Assembly: GCA_050289385.1 (NCBI GenBank)
Contig: JBNKFQ010000086.1
Span: 1 to 29,542, forward strand
Origin: JBNKFQ01 sp050289385
GTDB lineage: Bacteria; Pseudomonadota; Gammaproteobacteria; Pseudomonadales; Porticoccaceae
DNA length: 29,542 nt
Direction: 5' to 3'
Shown here: positions 1-7,303 of the stretch, piece by piece
How positions within the stretch are numbered: the first letter of the stretch is position 1
Layout of the letters: each line of letters opens with the position of its first letter
The notes under the pieces: model-generated
The model's input: only the letters and a program-made list of their open reading frames with translations
Told to the model about the DNA's origin: nothing
The model's database searches: none
Translations under genes and position numbers: made by a program

Positions 1-264
1 CAGAGGCGAAGATGAATTGTCAACAGACCCTAATTTACCCTGCAAGGTGAAAAAGAACTCATCTTCCCTGTCGTGCCTGTGCCAGTGGTATTCGCCCTGC
101 ATGATCCCCAGGCGTACAACCGAGTCATTCACCTGACACAACGTCTGGTTGTACCACTTGTCTGTGCATGAATCCACCAGTGAAGGCACATCTATCCTCC
201 GCAGCGCCTGAAACAGAATATTCATGTGGTTGATATAGGGATAATTCATTGTATTCATGTCCAT
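1..264 (-). CDS. Cupin-domain protein (partial, C-terminus outside window)
   Basis: The reading frame is open from an ATG at 264 down to base 1, giving 88 residues, so the C-terminal part is missing. Residues 49-76 contain a cupin motif 1: GEYHWHRHDREDEF followed by a glycine, with the His-x-His and Glu spacing that binds a metal in the cupin fold. Small single-domain cupins of this kind often act as dioxygenases, isomerases or ligand sensors, and the reaction here cannot be named. The start is uncertain: in-frame ATGs also occur at residues 3 and 6, and no strong ribosome binding site separates them. The gene follows the MFS transporter on the same strand after 36 bp, so the two are probably co-transcribed. 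The LysR regulator beyond the transporter is the obvious candidate controller. The frame is too short to appear as a long ORF and was read directly from the complement. Confidence 0.7.
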   Translation of the reverse strand, partial: MDMNTMNYPYINHMNILFQALRRIDVPSLVDSCTDKWYNQTLCQVNDSVVRLGIMQGEYHWHRHDREDEFFFTLQGKLGSVDNSSSPL

Positions 265-300
265 GCTTTTTTCAGTGAATGCCGAAGCCGGGCAAGTGGT

Positions 301-1536
301 TTATTCAGTTTGTGTAACACCATATTCTGCAACAATACCTGCCCGCTGCTCACGAATGGGCCAGTGCAACAACATGGCCGCCATCGAAAACAGTACACTT
401 AACCACCAGACCATGTCGTAGCTTCCGGTGGTGTCATAGGCCCAGCCTCCCAACCAGACGCCGCAAAAACTGCCCACTTGATGCCCCAAAAAGACAATGC
501 CATACAATAGAGCCATGTAGCGTGTACCAAACATGGTAGCCACGAGGCCAGATGTTGGCGGCACGGTGGCAAGCCACAACACTCCCATTACCGCACTGAA
601 CGCCAGCACCGATACCAGGCTGATTGGCACCAGCATAAACAACACAACCGTAACGGCCCTGGCACCGTAGATAAATACCAGCACATGGCGTTTCGGCAAA
701 TGGCCTGACAACATTCCCGATGAGTAGGCACCGACCACATTGCACAAACCAATCACGGCAATACTCCATGCGCCCACCTCAGCAGTGAAACCGGCATCGG
801 AAAGAAACGCCGGCAAATGGGCGGTAATAAAAGCGATGTGAAAACCGCAGACAAAAAAGCCCGACGTCAATAGTAAAAAGGACGGGTGACGCAAGGCCTG
901 GTCCAGTGCCTGCCTCAAGGTCTGACCACTACCTTGAGTTCCTCCATCCCCGGCACCGGAATAGCGGGCCAGGGGCAAGGCCAGTGCCGCCATGCCCAGC
1001 GCCGACACTGCTAGCAGATGCAATGCACTTACCCACCCGTAAGAAGCAATCAGTTGCTGAGCCACCGGCACCACAATAAACTGGCCCATCGAGCCTGCCG
1101 CGGTGCCAACACCCAACGCCCACTGGCGACGGTGTTCCGGTACGGCGCGTGCAAGAGCTGGCAGAACAATGCCGAAGGACGTACCGGCAATACCTGCTCC
1201 CACCAAAAACCCTGCTGTACCGTGCAACGCCAGCGGGCTATCAGACCCGGTCATCAACGCCATGCCGGCGCTGTAAAACAGCGTACCACCTACCACAACC
1301 TTGACATTGCCGTAACGATCCGCCAACCCACCCGCTATAACCGCGATCACACCCCAGGCCAGATTCTGGATGGCAAGTGCCATCGACATCACCTGGCGGC
1401 CCCAGTCATGAGCTTCGCTCAATGGCTTCATAAACAGGCCAAAACCGGAGCGATAGCCAAAAGAAAGCAACAACAGCACGCAGGCAGAGACGATTAAAAA
1501 GCCGGCGCTCAACTTTTCGGGTTTACCAGCAGGCAT
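301..1536 (-). CDS. MFS transporter
   Basis: This 411-residue protein has the length and hydrophobic profile of a 12-helix major facilitator carrier in the inner membrane. The loop after TM2 carries the family signature GGLADRYG (residues 69-76), which matches MFS motif A. The first helix (about residues 10-30) and the FGYRSGFGLFMKPLSE stretch after it resemble the monocarboxylate / oxalate-formate-antiporter branch of MFS. Substrate is therefore likely a small organic acid or similar compound, but this is inference. It is transcribed divergently from the GcvA-like LysR regulator, with a 111-bp intergenic region, and it is followed after 36 bp by the cupin gene. A regulator, carrier and cupin set suggests a small catabolic or uptake unit. 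The ATG at 1536 is the first good start. Its ribosome binding site is weak (TTGAGATATCACC before the ATG). Confidence 0.88.
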   Translation of the reverse strand: MPAGKPEKLSAGFLIVSACVLLLLSFGYRSGFGLFMKPLSEAHDWGRQVMSMALAIQNLAWGVIAVIAGGLADRYGNVKVVVGGTLFYSAGMALMTGSDSPLALHGTAGFLVGAGIAGTSFGIVLPALARAVPEHRRQWALGVGTAAGSMGQFIVVPVAQQLIASYGWVSALHLLAVSALGMAALALPLARYSGAGDGGTQGSGQTLRQALDQALRHPSFLLLTSGFFVCGFHIAFITAHLPAFLSDAGFTAEVGAWSIAVIGLCNVVGAYSSGMLSGHLPKRHVLVFIYGARAVTVVLFMLVPISLVSVLAFSAVMGVLWLATVPPTSGLVATMFGTRYMALLYGIVFLGHQVGSFCGVWLGGWAYDTTGSYDMVWWLSVLFSMAAMLLHWPIREQRAGIVAEYGVTQTE

Positions 1537-1584
1537 GGTGATATCTCAATCCAGAAAAACAACTCATGTTGCCCAGCATAATCA

Positions 1585-1639
1585 TTAATTAATCTAACAG
1601 AAATTCATTTATTCTTATAAAATAGTTTAGATTATCTAA
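1585..1639. promoter_or_regulatory. Candidate LysR operator pair between divergent genes
   Basis: Two related 13-mers lie in the 111-bp divergent region: TTAATTAATCTAA at 1585-1597 and TTAGATTATCTAA at 1627-1639. They agree at 10 of 13 positions. The second is an inverted repeat with 6-bp arms (TTAGAT/ATCTAA) around one central base. Their starts are 42 bp apart, about four helical turns. A possible -10 (TATAAA, 1616-1621) for the regulator sits between them. LysR proteins typically bind dyads in such divergent regions, so these are the best candidates. The assignment is inferred from position and symmetry only. Confidence 0.45.
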
Positions 1640-1647
1640 AAAAAGGC

Positions 1648-2541
1648 ATGCCTGTGAAACTGCCACCTTTAACTGCCTTGCGGGCTTTTGAAGCCGCCGC
1701 ACGCCATCAAAGCATTACCAAAGCTGCGCTCGACCTCAATGTCAGTCCGGGCGCAGTGAGCCAGCAAATCAAACGACTTGAAGGCCATCTCGGAACCGCA
1801 TTATTCACTCGCGACAAAAAACGCATCCAGCTAACCGTCGAAGGTCATAAACTGGCAGAAACGGTGCGAACAGCGCTTGGTGATATTGCAGAAACCGCTC
1901 ACGACATCCAGCACAGGGAACAACGGCCTCTACGAGTCAGTATGCCACCTGCAATGGCGGCTTATTGGTTAATGCCGCGACTGGCATCGTTTCAGGAAGA
2001 GCACCCGGATGTATTGATTAGAATCGACGCTACAACCGAAGTGGCTGATTTGCAAAGTGGCATTGTCGATATGGCCATTCGTTTTGGCGAGGGCAATTAT
2101 CCTGGCCTGAATGCCACGTTCCTGATGCGCGATGATGTATTTCCGGTGTGTAGTCCTACTTTACTCCCGCCCGAACAACAACCCTACCCACTTACTGAAC
2201 TTGCCAATTATCCGTTGTTGCACTACGAAATTGCATCTTTTCCGCAGGTATATTTGAGTTGGGCGCGGTTTTTGCGGCAGTTTAATCTGACAGGTATCGA
2301 CACTAACAAGGGCCCGGTTTTTTACCAGCATTATGTACTGCAACAAGCAGCCATTCACCACCAGGGCATCGCTCTGGCGCAAAGTAATCTGGTTGCAGAA
2401 GATTTGCGCGCTGGACGACTGGTCAGACCCTTCGCCGAGTCTGTGCCGCACGACTGTGCGTACTACATTGTGTATCCGCGCAACGCTAAAGTTCGACCAG
2501 AGATGTTGGCGTTTCGGTTGTGGTTGGAAAAGAATGTTTGA
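1648..2541 (+). CDS. LysR-family transcriptional regulator (GcvA-like)
   Basis: This 297-residue protein has normal LysR length. An N-terminal winged helix-turn-helix covers residues 1-65 (LTALRAFEAAARHQSITKAA, then SPGAVSQQIKRLE). A periplasmic-binding-protein-like effector domain follows from about residue 90. The opening LPPLTALRAFEAAARH is typical of the GcvA subgroup, which regulates many divergent transporter and catabolic genes besides glycine cleavage. Its most likely targets are the divergent MFS and cupin genes and its own promoter. The ATG at 1648 is preceded by AAAAAGGC very close to the start. A GTG at 1654 would be better spaced from the AAGG, so the start could be two codons later. 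It ends at a strong bidirectional terminator. The effector is unknown. Confidence 0.9.
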   Translation: MPVKLPPLTALRAFEAAARHQSITKAALDLNVSPGAVSQQIKRLEGHLGTALFTRDKKRIQLTVEGHKLAETVRTALGDIAETAHDIQHREQRPLRVSMPPAMAAYWLMPRLASFQEEHPDVLIRIDATTEVADLQSGIVDMAIRFGEGNYPGLNATFLMRDDVFPVCSPTLLPPEQQPYPLTELANYPLLHYEIASFPQVYLSWARFLRQFNLTGIDTNKGPVFYQHYVLQQAAIHHQGIALAQSNLVAEDLRAGRLVRPFAESVPHDCAYYIVYPRNAKVRPEMLAFRLWLEKNV

Positions 2542-2554
2542 TATTACTGACGCC

Positions 2555-2595
2555 AAAAAAATGCCCAGGTCTCTTGACCAGGGCATTTTCTCATT
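2555..2595. terminator. Bidirectional rho-independent terminator
   Basis: A 9-bp perfect stem pairs AAAATGCCC (2558-2566) with GGGCATTTT (2581-2589). A further GGT/ACC pairing lies inside it, with a CTCTTG loop. The plus-strand side runs into TTTTCTCATTTTATTTATTTT, and the minus-strand side into a run of T from the A-tract at 2555-2560. It lies 16 bp after the LysR stop and also closes the minus-strand receptor region, so it can serve both directions. Confidence 0.85.
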
Positions 2596-2604
2596 TTATT
2601 TATT

Positions 2605-2688
2605 TTAAAAATCCACACCAAACTTTACGCCAACCGTTCGCGGTTGTCCCGTGTATAAAGGATAGTGAACCCTTGATATTACTGCAGC
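2605..2688 (-). pseudogene. C-terminal remnant of a TonB-dependent receptor
   Basis: On the minus strand this stretch reads AAVISRVHYPLYTGQPRTVG followed by VKFGVDF and a stop (TAA at 2605-2607). The tail GQPRTVGVKFGVDF has the hallmark of a TonB-dependent receptor C-terminus: a PRT(I/V)G motif and a last beta-strand ending in phenylalanine. It resembles the ends of the three intact receptors here (RPRTIG...). An in-frame stop at 2689-2691 lies immediately upstream and no start codon is available. It is therefore a stump of about 27 codons and not a gene. It sits 51 bp beyond the stop of the intact receptor of cassette 1 and shares its orientation. The simplest reading is that a further receptor gene once lay next to it and was deleted down to its last strand. 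Confidence 0.72.
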
Positions 2689-2742
2689 TTATCGGTAGCC
2701 GCCTCGCTATGCTCTTCGCAACAACAATTCCACAGAGTTTCT

Positions 2743-5163
2743 CTAATCAAATTCAACGCCGAATTCGATGCCGATAGTGCGGGGACGGCTGCGGGCAGCC
2801 CTGCCTAATGTTGCATTGGGATCCATCAAATCGCGGTCATTGAGCAGGTTCTGTGCAAAAACACCAAATGTGAAATTGTCATTCCACTCTAACCCTACAT
2901 GAGCATTAAACATGTTATTCACGCCCGACGATGCAAAGGTATGCAAACCGATATCACGCCTTTTGTAGAGAGAGCGGCCACGCTGGTTATAATCCAGGCG
3001 AGCAAAACCAGGCTTGCCCTTCCAGATAAAGTCATAATTTGCCGACAATGTGAAACTGTAATCAGGTGCATTGTCGAGGCGATCCCCCGCCTGATGCGTG
3101 GCGAGAATTGCGTCAATATTATCGAAAGTCGCGTCTACATAATCTCCATTGAAAATAAAAGTCAGGTTGTCATTTGCGTGCCATGTAAATCCCCAATCAA
3201 TTCCCTTAATGGTAACGTCACCACCATTGAAGAAAAGAGTGAATGGGGGCTGCGGCGGTGACGGAATACCACTTATCTGGTAGTCTGTATAATCACTGTA
3301 GTACAGGGCGAACTCTGCATCCAGACTGCCGTCCAGGAGGGACATTTTTGTGCCGATCTCATAGTTCCAAAGACTCTCCGGTCCGAATGCCGGAAAGCCG
3401 TCCGTGTTAAATCCACCGCTGCGAAACCCTTTGGCAACGCTGGCGTACATCATGACGTCATCGGATACCGCATAATTTGTGTAAAACCTCGGATTGACAG
3501 AATCGAACTTCCCAGCCTGCCGACTTATCGGTATCGGGTTGGACAGGTCGTCGTCAGAAAACTTCCGATCGTCCTCGAAATAACGCAAACCCACCCCAAG
3601 TTCAAGGCGTTCTGTCAACTCATAGCTGGTATCTCCAAAGACAGCCCAGGAAGTATATTCACCGCGCTCATCAAAAGGGCCCAAAGGATCAGGCAAGGAG
3701 GAACCCGGAACGTGGATACCAAGAAGCGCCAGCTGAAAAAAATCTGCTTTTGCCCGCCGGTAAAAAGCACCCGCTGTCCAATTCCATGGGCCCGACCCAG
3801 TGGAACTTAAACGTAACTCTTGATTAAAAACCCGGGTTTTTAAAGTGAACGGATCGAAACCGATCGGCCCACTTAAAATATCGTACGGCGGCGCGGGCGG
3901 CGCTGGAAAGTGAACAAAGTTACCAAATTCAGTCAGTACCCGAGAAGTATTAATATGGCTGCTAGTGCTTAGCAATTGAACGGTATCAAAATCGTATGTT
4001 AGCGTCAGATTGTACAACTCATAATCATCAGTACTGGAAGCAGTCGTAGTTAAACCGAATGTTTGTGTAAAGTTACCATCTTCATCCTCACCCATGTTTG
4101 GGCTACCCAGATCATTGCGATGTATTATGGTCATCATATCCAGGGCCAGTGACTCAGTCGGATGCCACAAGCCCTTAACGCGAATGTTCACCAGGTCCTG
4201 ATCATTAATATCGCTTTGTCCCGCAGCAGGCTGATCAATCCAACCCCCCATATTTTCGAATGTCGCCGCAACGCGCAGTCCAAATACATTTTCTTTAAGC
4301 GGAATATTTGCCATGGCGCGAATTTGTTGGCTCGGCGAACCGTCCTGAGTAAACATGGTGGCAACGTCAGCACTGGTGCCGAAATGGTCCAGTTGGGGTT
4401 TTTTTGTAATAAACCGCACCGTGCCGCCCATGGACCCCTCTCCGTAAAGCGTTCCCTGGGGACCGCGCAGAACTTCCACTCGCTCTATATCGTAGAAGCG
4501 GGCATCGAGTTGTTGATAGGAAAATGCACCGGTAATGGACACCTCGTCGAGGTAGATGCCAACAGTGGACGATCTGCCGGTACTGTTAGAGACACCGCGT
4601 ATATAGACGTTCCGCTCGTACGAACCATTGTCCCGAACCGTCAAACCCGGCACCGCCATGCCAAGCTCGTCAAACGTGCTTATCTTGCGCTCTTCAATGT
4701 CCCGCTCCCCGAGCGCTACGATACTGATGGGAACATCGAATACACTCTGTTCACGCTTTTGAGCGGTTACGATCATTTCCTCCAATACTTTTTCTCGTGT
4801 CTTATCTTGTATTTTGGTAGGTTGATTATTTTTACCTTGCTCATACTGCGTGTTTGCAGTCTGAATAGATATGGTGTTTTGGTCAACCTCGCTAAAGGTT
4901 AAACCGGTATTTTCAAGAAGTTGAGTCAGCGCTGCCGCTGCTGTTAATTCACCGTATACCGGACGGCTGGCTTGGCCCTTCGCCATTTTTGAGTAATAAA
5001 CAACCTGGAGGCCAGACTGCCGGGCGAACTCCTTTAAGGCGAGATCAAGATCTTGTGAAGAAATATTCAACTGATAGGTATCACCTGCATATGCAATACC
5101 ACAACTCAGAGCCAATGCCGACACCAGTGCGTAGCCATAGCGGCGAATATTTTTAAACGTCAT
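2743..5163 (-). CDS. TonB-dependent receptor with N-terminal STN signalling domain (cassette 1)
   Basis: The protein has 806 residues from the chosen start. A signal peptide covers residues 1-26, ending AYA. An STN (secretin/TonB N-terminal) domain follows at about 28-100, then a TonB box EEMIVTA at 129-135. A plug domain runs to about 255, with RVEVLRGPQGTLYGEGSMGG, and a long 22-strand-type barrel ends in RPRTIGIEFGVEFD. STN-bearing receptors import a ligand through the outer membrane and also report its presence to a FecR-type anti-sigma factor. The longer open frame starts at 5310, but that ATG lies upstream of the predicted promoter (5232-5260). The ATG at 5163 directly precedes the signal peptide and has GAGGGG upstream, so I chose it. 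ATGs at 5181 and 5208 remain possible. The last residue is Asp, not the usual Phe. The ligand is unknown. Confidence 0.92.
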   Translation of the reverse strand: MTFKNIRRYGYALVSALALSCGIAYAGDTYQLNISSQDLDLALKEFARQSGLQVVYYSKMAKGQASRPVYGELTAAAALTQLLENTGLTFSEVDQNTISIQTANTQYEQGKNNQPTKIQDKTREKVLEEMIVTAQKREQSVFDVPISIVALGERDIEERKISTFDELGMAVPGLTVRDNGSYERNVYIRGVSNSTGRSSTVGIYLDEVSITGAFSYQQLDARFYDIERVEVLRGPQGTLYGEGSMGGTVRFITKKPQLDHFGTSADVATMFTQDGSPSQQIRAMANIPLKENVFGLRVAATFENMGGWIDQPAAGQSDINDQDLVNIRVKGLWHPTESLALDMMTIIHRNDLGSPNMGEDEDGNFTQTFGLTTTASSTDDYELYNLTLTYDFDTVQLLSTSSHINTSRVLTEFGNFVHFPAPPAPPYDILSGPIGFDPFTLKTRVFNQELRLSSTGSGPWNWTAGAFYRRAKADFFQLALLGIHVPGSSLPDPLGPFDERGEYTSWAVFGDTSYELTERLELGVGLRYFEDDRKFSDDDLSNPIPISRQAGKFDSVNPRFYTNYAVSDDVMMYASVAKGFRSGGFNTDGFPAFGPESLWNYEIGTKMSLLDGSLDAEFALYYSDYTDYQISGIPSPPQPPFTLFFNGGDVTIKGIDWGFTWHANDNLTFIFNGDYVDATFDNIDAILATHQAGDRLDNAPDYSFTLSANYDFIWKGKPGFARLDYNQRGRSLYKRRDIGLHTFASSGVNNMFNAHVGLEWNDNFTFGVFAQNLLNDRDLMDPNATLGRAARSRPRTIGIEFGVEFD

Positions 5164-5231
5164 TATTCGGTTACCCCTCATCTCATTTTCGATATCGGCC
5201 CTGCGCATATTTGTCTGGACCTCATCTACAC

Positions 5232-5260
5232 AGACGGGATGTATTTTAAAAGTGGCTACC
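5232..5260 (-). promoter_or_regulatory. Candidate ECF promoter of receptor 1
   Basis: On the minus strand this reads GGTAGCCACTTT, 10 nt, CCCGTCT. The same two boxes with the same 10-nt spacer occur upstream of the sigma gene of this cassette (7012-7040), while the spacer sequences differ. CGTCT is a classic -10 core for ECF sigma factors. The receptor ATG at 5163 lies 69 nt downstream of the last base of the -10 box. Function is inferred from the duplication and position. Confidence 0.75.
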
Positions 5261-5419
5261 TGTTTTTTGAGTTGGAAGTTGGAAGTAAATGCTATCATTA
5301 TGCCTGCCAAATTGCCTGAACATCACAAATTCAACCCAATCCTTCTTTTTAAAACTTGCCTCTCTCTATTCCGACCCAACCTTTTCCCTTCCAACCTCTA
5401 ACATCCAAATTCTAATTAA

Positions 5420-6454
5420 TCACAACACCGACTCCAAAATAATTCGATTGTCAGTTTCCTTGACAACTCGCGCCGACCCGGACTGGACGAGAAAACGCAT
5501 TAATGCCTCTGGTCGATCCGCATCAAAAACTCCATTAATCTCCTGCGCCTTTAATATCGGGTCGAGAATTATTAACTGCCTTCGGTTATAACGATTAAAT
5601 TCTTCTACTGCATCGGCCAAAGTACTGTTATCAAATATCAGACGTTGCTCACGCCAGGCCAGCACACGTTCCGTGCTGGCAGTGACAGGCACAAGCCGAC
5701 TTGTGTTGGCGTCGATATTCACTTCGTACCCTGCGGCAACCTGAATACCATCCCGGCCCGACAAGCGTTTATCGCGCACCGCAACCAGACCTTCCAGCAC
5801 TGTAACCGTTGCCTGGCCGACTCTCTGGTAAATATTGAACTCGGTACCGAGCACTTCTACCCGAGCCTGATCACCAAAGACAATAAAAGGTCGCTCTGAG
5901 TCGGCGCGAACCTTGAACAAGGCTTCGCCCCTGGACAAGCGTACCTCCCTGGAACGACCACTGAATGCCACTTCAATTTCTGATTTGGTATTGAGTTCAA
6001 TAACTGACCCGTCTGTCAATACCACCCGGTGCTGTTCGCCCACACCGGTTTGGTATACCTGCGTATCCGGTTGTAAATACAACCAACTCGCCAAGCCGAA
6101 AAGCGTCACGCTGGCAGCAACCGCAAACACCTTAAACCACGACATCACTCCGGCTTTTTCAGAATTTTTAATAACCTTAGTGTGGGACAGCGCAACGATA
6201 TTATCTGCATCAGTCGAGGCTACATCAATTTCCATCTTCCGTTCTGGATCAATGCCCTCGAGAACCGCCCATGTTGCTTCAGCCCGCAGATACTCCCAGA
6301 CATGCAGCGGCGAACGTTTTAGCCATCTGGTGAAGCCCTGCTTGTCAGCGTCGTTAATACCAGAGTCTTGTAGACGCAACAACCATTCGGTAGCTTCGTC
6401 GATAATGGCATCTGTCGCCTTCTGACTATCTGTTTCGTAAAAGTTATTGCTCAT
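5420..6454 (-). CDS. FecR-family anti-sigma factor / sigma regulator (cassette 1)
   Basis: The protein has 344 residues from the ATG at 6454. Residues 12-67 match the cytoplasmic FecR N-terminal domain (DUF4880 type: ATEWLLRLQDSGIND, then TRWLKRSPLHVWEYLRAEATW) that holds the sigma factor. A single membrane helix spans about 106-127. The periplasmic FecR domain spans about 135-230 and contains VLGTEF. The Gly203-Thr204 bond there corresponds to the self-cleavage site known in FecR-family proteins such as FoxR. The C-terminal region (about 265-344) has the STN-like fold expected to contact the receptor signalling domain. The upstream in-frame extension to 6622 lies inside the sigma gene and was rejected. 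The chosen ATG overlaps the sigma stop as ATGA and has AGGGAG about 8 nt upstream. This overlap implies translational coupling with the sigma factor. Confidence 0.9.
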   Translation of the reverse strand: MSNNFYETDSQKATDAIIDEATEWLLRLQDSGINDADKQGFTRWLKRSPLHVWEYLRAEATWAVLEGIDPERKMEIDVASTDADNIVALSHTKVIKNSEKAGVMSWFKVFAVAASVTLFGLASWLYLQPDTQVYQTGVGEQHRVVLTDGSVIELNTKSEIEVAFSGRSREVRLSRGEALFKVRADSERPFIVFGDQARVEVLGTEFNIYQRVGQATVTVLEGLVAVRDKRLSGRDGIQVAAGYEVNIDANTSRLVPVTASTERVLAWREQRLIFDNSTLADAVEEFNRYNRRQLIILDPILKAQEINGVFDADRPEALMRFLVQSGSARVVKETDNRIILESVL

Positions 6455-6978
6455 GGTTTTGCTCCCTGCCCTTTTACCATAAAAGAGGCAAGCTGCTTCT
6501 GGCACGTGGCGATGCCTTGTGCAAGATACTTTTTGACCATTCCGACTGACAAGCCCATATGTTCGGCGATTTGTTTGCAAGTAAGTTGGTCGCGGCGATG
6601 CAGCAGTACAACTGCCCGGCACTTGGGGCTGAGCTGAGCAAGGGCGCGCTCAAGTATTGCCATCTGCTCCCTGTTGCTGGCATTGGTCGCCGGATCTGAG
6701 GCGGATTCCAGGTTGTCCAGTAACTCGCTGGAGTGCTCGAGGCGATTGCGGGCCAACATATGGAATTCATGGGCAGCGTGGGCTGCAATGCGCAAGGCAA
6801 AGGCGCGTGGGTTGCGAATATGACTGACATCATCTACTCGCAACAGACGCAGATAGACTTCCTGCGCAAGCTCCTCGGCATCTCGCTCATTTGAGAGGCG
6901 AGAACCAAGAAAGCGCAGAAGGTCACGGCCTGATCCCTTTGCGAGATCGTTTAACCATTGTTGCCGAGCGTTTTTCAC
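6451..6978 (-). CDS. FecI-type ECF RNA polymerase sigma factor (cassette 1)
   Basis: This 175-residue protein is a normal two-domain ECF sigma factor. Region 2 covers about residues 10-80 (RDAEELAQEVYLRLLRV). Region 4 covers about 112-165 and has a helix-turn-helix (LTCKQIAEHMGLSVGMVKKYL). The start is a GTG at 6978. It lies 34 nt downstream of the -10 box of the candidate self-promoter at 7012-7040, which supports that start. The stop overlaps the fecR start (ATGA). By the known FecIRA scheme, ligand binding at the outer-membrane receptor is passed through FecR, which frees or activates this sigma factor to transcribe the receptor gene. The promoter copy in front of its own gene implies positive autoregulation, unlike E. 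coli fecI. Confidence 0.9.
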   Translation of the reverse strand: MKNARQQWLNDLAKGSGRDLLRFLGSRLSNERDAEELAQEVYLRLLRVDDVSHIRNPRAFALRIAAHAAHEFHMLARNRLEHSSELLDNLESASDPATNASNREQMAILERALAQLSPKCRAVVLLHRRDQLTCKQIAEHMGLSVGMVKKYLAQGIATCQKQLASFMVKGQGAKP

Positions 6979-7011
6979 CTCAATCCCGAAACTGATTTTC
7001 CCTGTAATGAT

Positions 7012-7040
7012 AGACGGGTTATCTTCGGAAAGTGGCTACC
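7012..7040 (-). promoter_or_regulatory. Candidate self-promoter of ECF sigma gene 1
   Basis: On the minus strand this reads GGTAGCCACTTT (7040-7029), a 10-nt spacer, then CCCGTCT (7018-7012), followed by ATC. Both boxes match the element upstream of receptor 1 exactly, and the spacing is the same. The -10 box ends 34 nt before the GTG start of the sigma gene, giving a short leader. The CGTCTA core is typical of ECF-dependent promoters. Confidence 0.78.
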
Positions 7041-7172
7041 ACAAATATTTGCGATCGCCAAACTCAGATTAAGTACTGGATGTTTCCTGGATTATATAGA
7101 GTTTCTGGCGTTCAGACGCAGTTCCTGAATCCATTTGAACGCCCGCCGGGAGTGGCCTGAAACATACAGGAC

Positions 7173-7232
7173 TAACTCATAGACAGCCATCTTTCGAGTT
7201 GATAACTTATAGACAGCCATCTTTTGAGTTGA
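7173..7232. repeat. Two tandem 30-bp repeats upstream of the transposase
   Basis: Two abutting units, 7173-7202 and 7203-7232, agree at 28 of 30 positions. Each begins TAACTYAT, contains AGACAGCCATCTTT and ends GAGTTGA. In the first unit AACTC (7174-7178) and GAGTT (7196-7200) are inverted, so it can fold into a weak hairpin. There is no spacer between units, so this is not a CRISPR array. The core GACAGCCAT recurs as GACAGTCAT downstream of the transposase. This points to terminal or REP-like elements belonging to the transposase. Confidence 0.8.
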
Positions 7233-7257
7233 CACCAACTGATATGGCGGCTAACCT
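7229..7257 (+). promoter_or_regulatory. Possible promoter of the Y1 transposase
   Basis: TTGACA at 7229-7234 is a perfect -35 hexamer that begins in the last bases of the second 30-bp repeat. After a 17-bp spacer comes TAACCT (7252-7257), a weak -10. The transposase ATG lies 46 nt further on. The overlap with the repeat would let a repeat-binding protein, such as the transposase itself, affect its own expression. The weak -10 keeps confidence low. Confidence 0.35.
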
Positions 7258-7303
7258 TGATACTGTTCGTTTATACAGTTAGCTTTAGCAAAAGGAAATT
7301 GCT

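Larger units (their letters stand above)
6979..7303. other. Divergent intergenic region between sigma gene 1 and the Y1 transposase
   Basis: This 325-bp gap holds the candidate ECF promoter for the sigma gene (7012-7040, minus). It also holds two tandem 30-bp repeats (7173-7232) and a consensus -35 for the transposase (7229-7234). Between 7041 and 7172 I see no gene and no strong hairpin. Confidence 0.7.

Noticed and set aside
4162..4902. 246-codon open frame on the plus strand
   Set aside because: It lies wholly antisense to receptor 1, whose domains and conserved motifs are clear. It has no recognisable domain of its own.
5164..5310. N-terminal extension of receptor 1
   Set aside because: The upstream ATG precedes the candidate promoter, and the signal peptide begins at 5163.
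7173..7232. Two 30-bp repeats as a possible CRISPR array
   Set aside because: The units abut without spacers, there are only two, and no cas gene is present.
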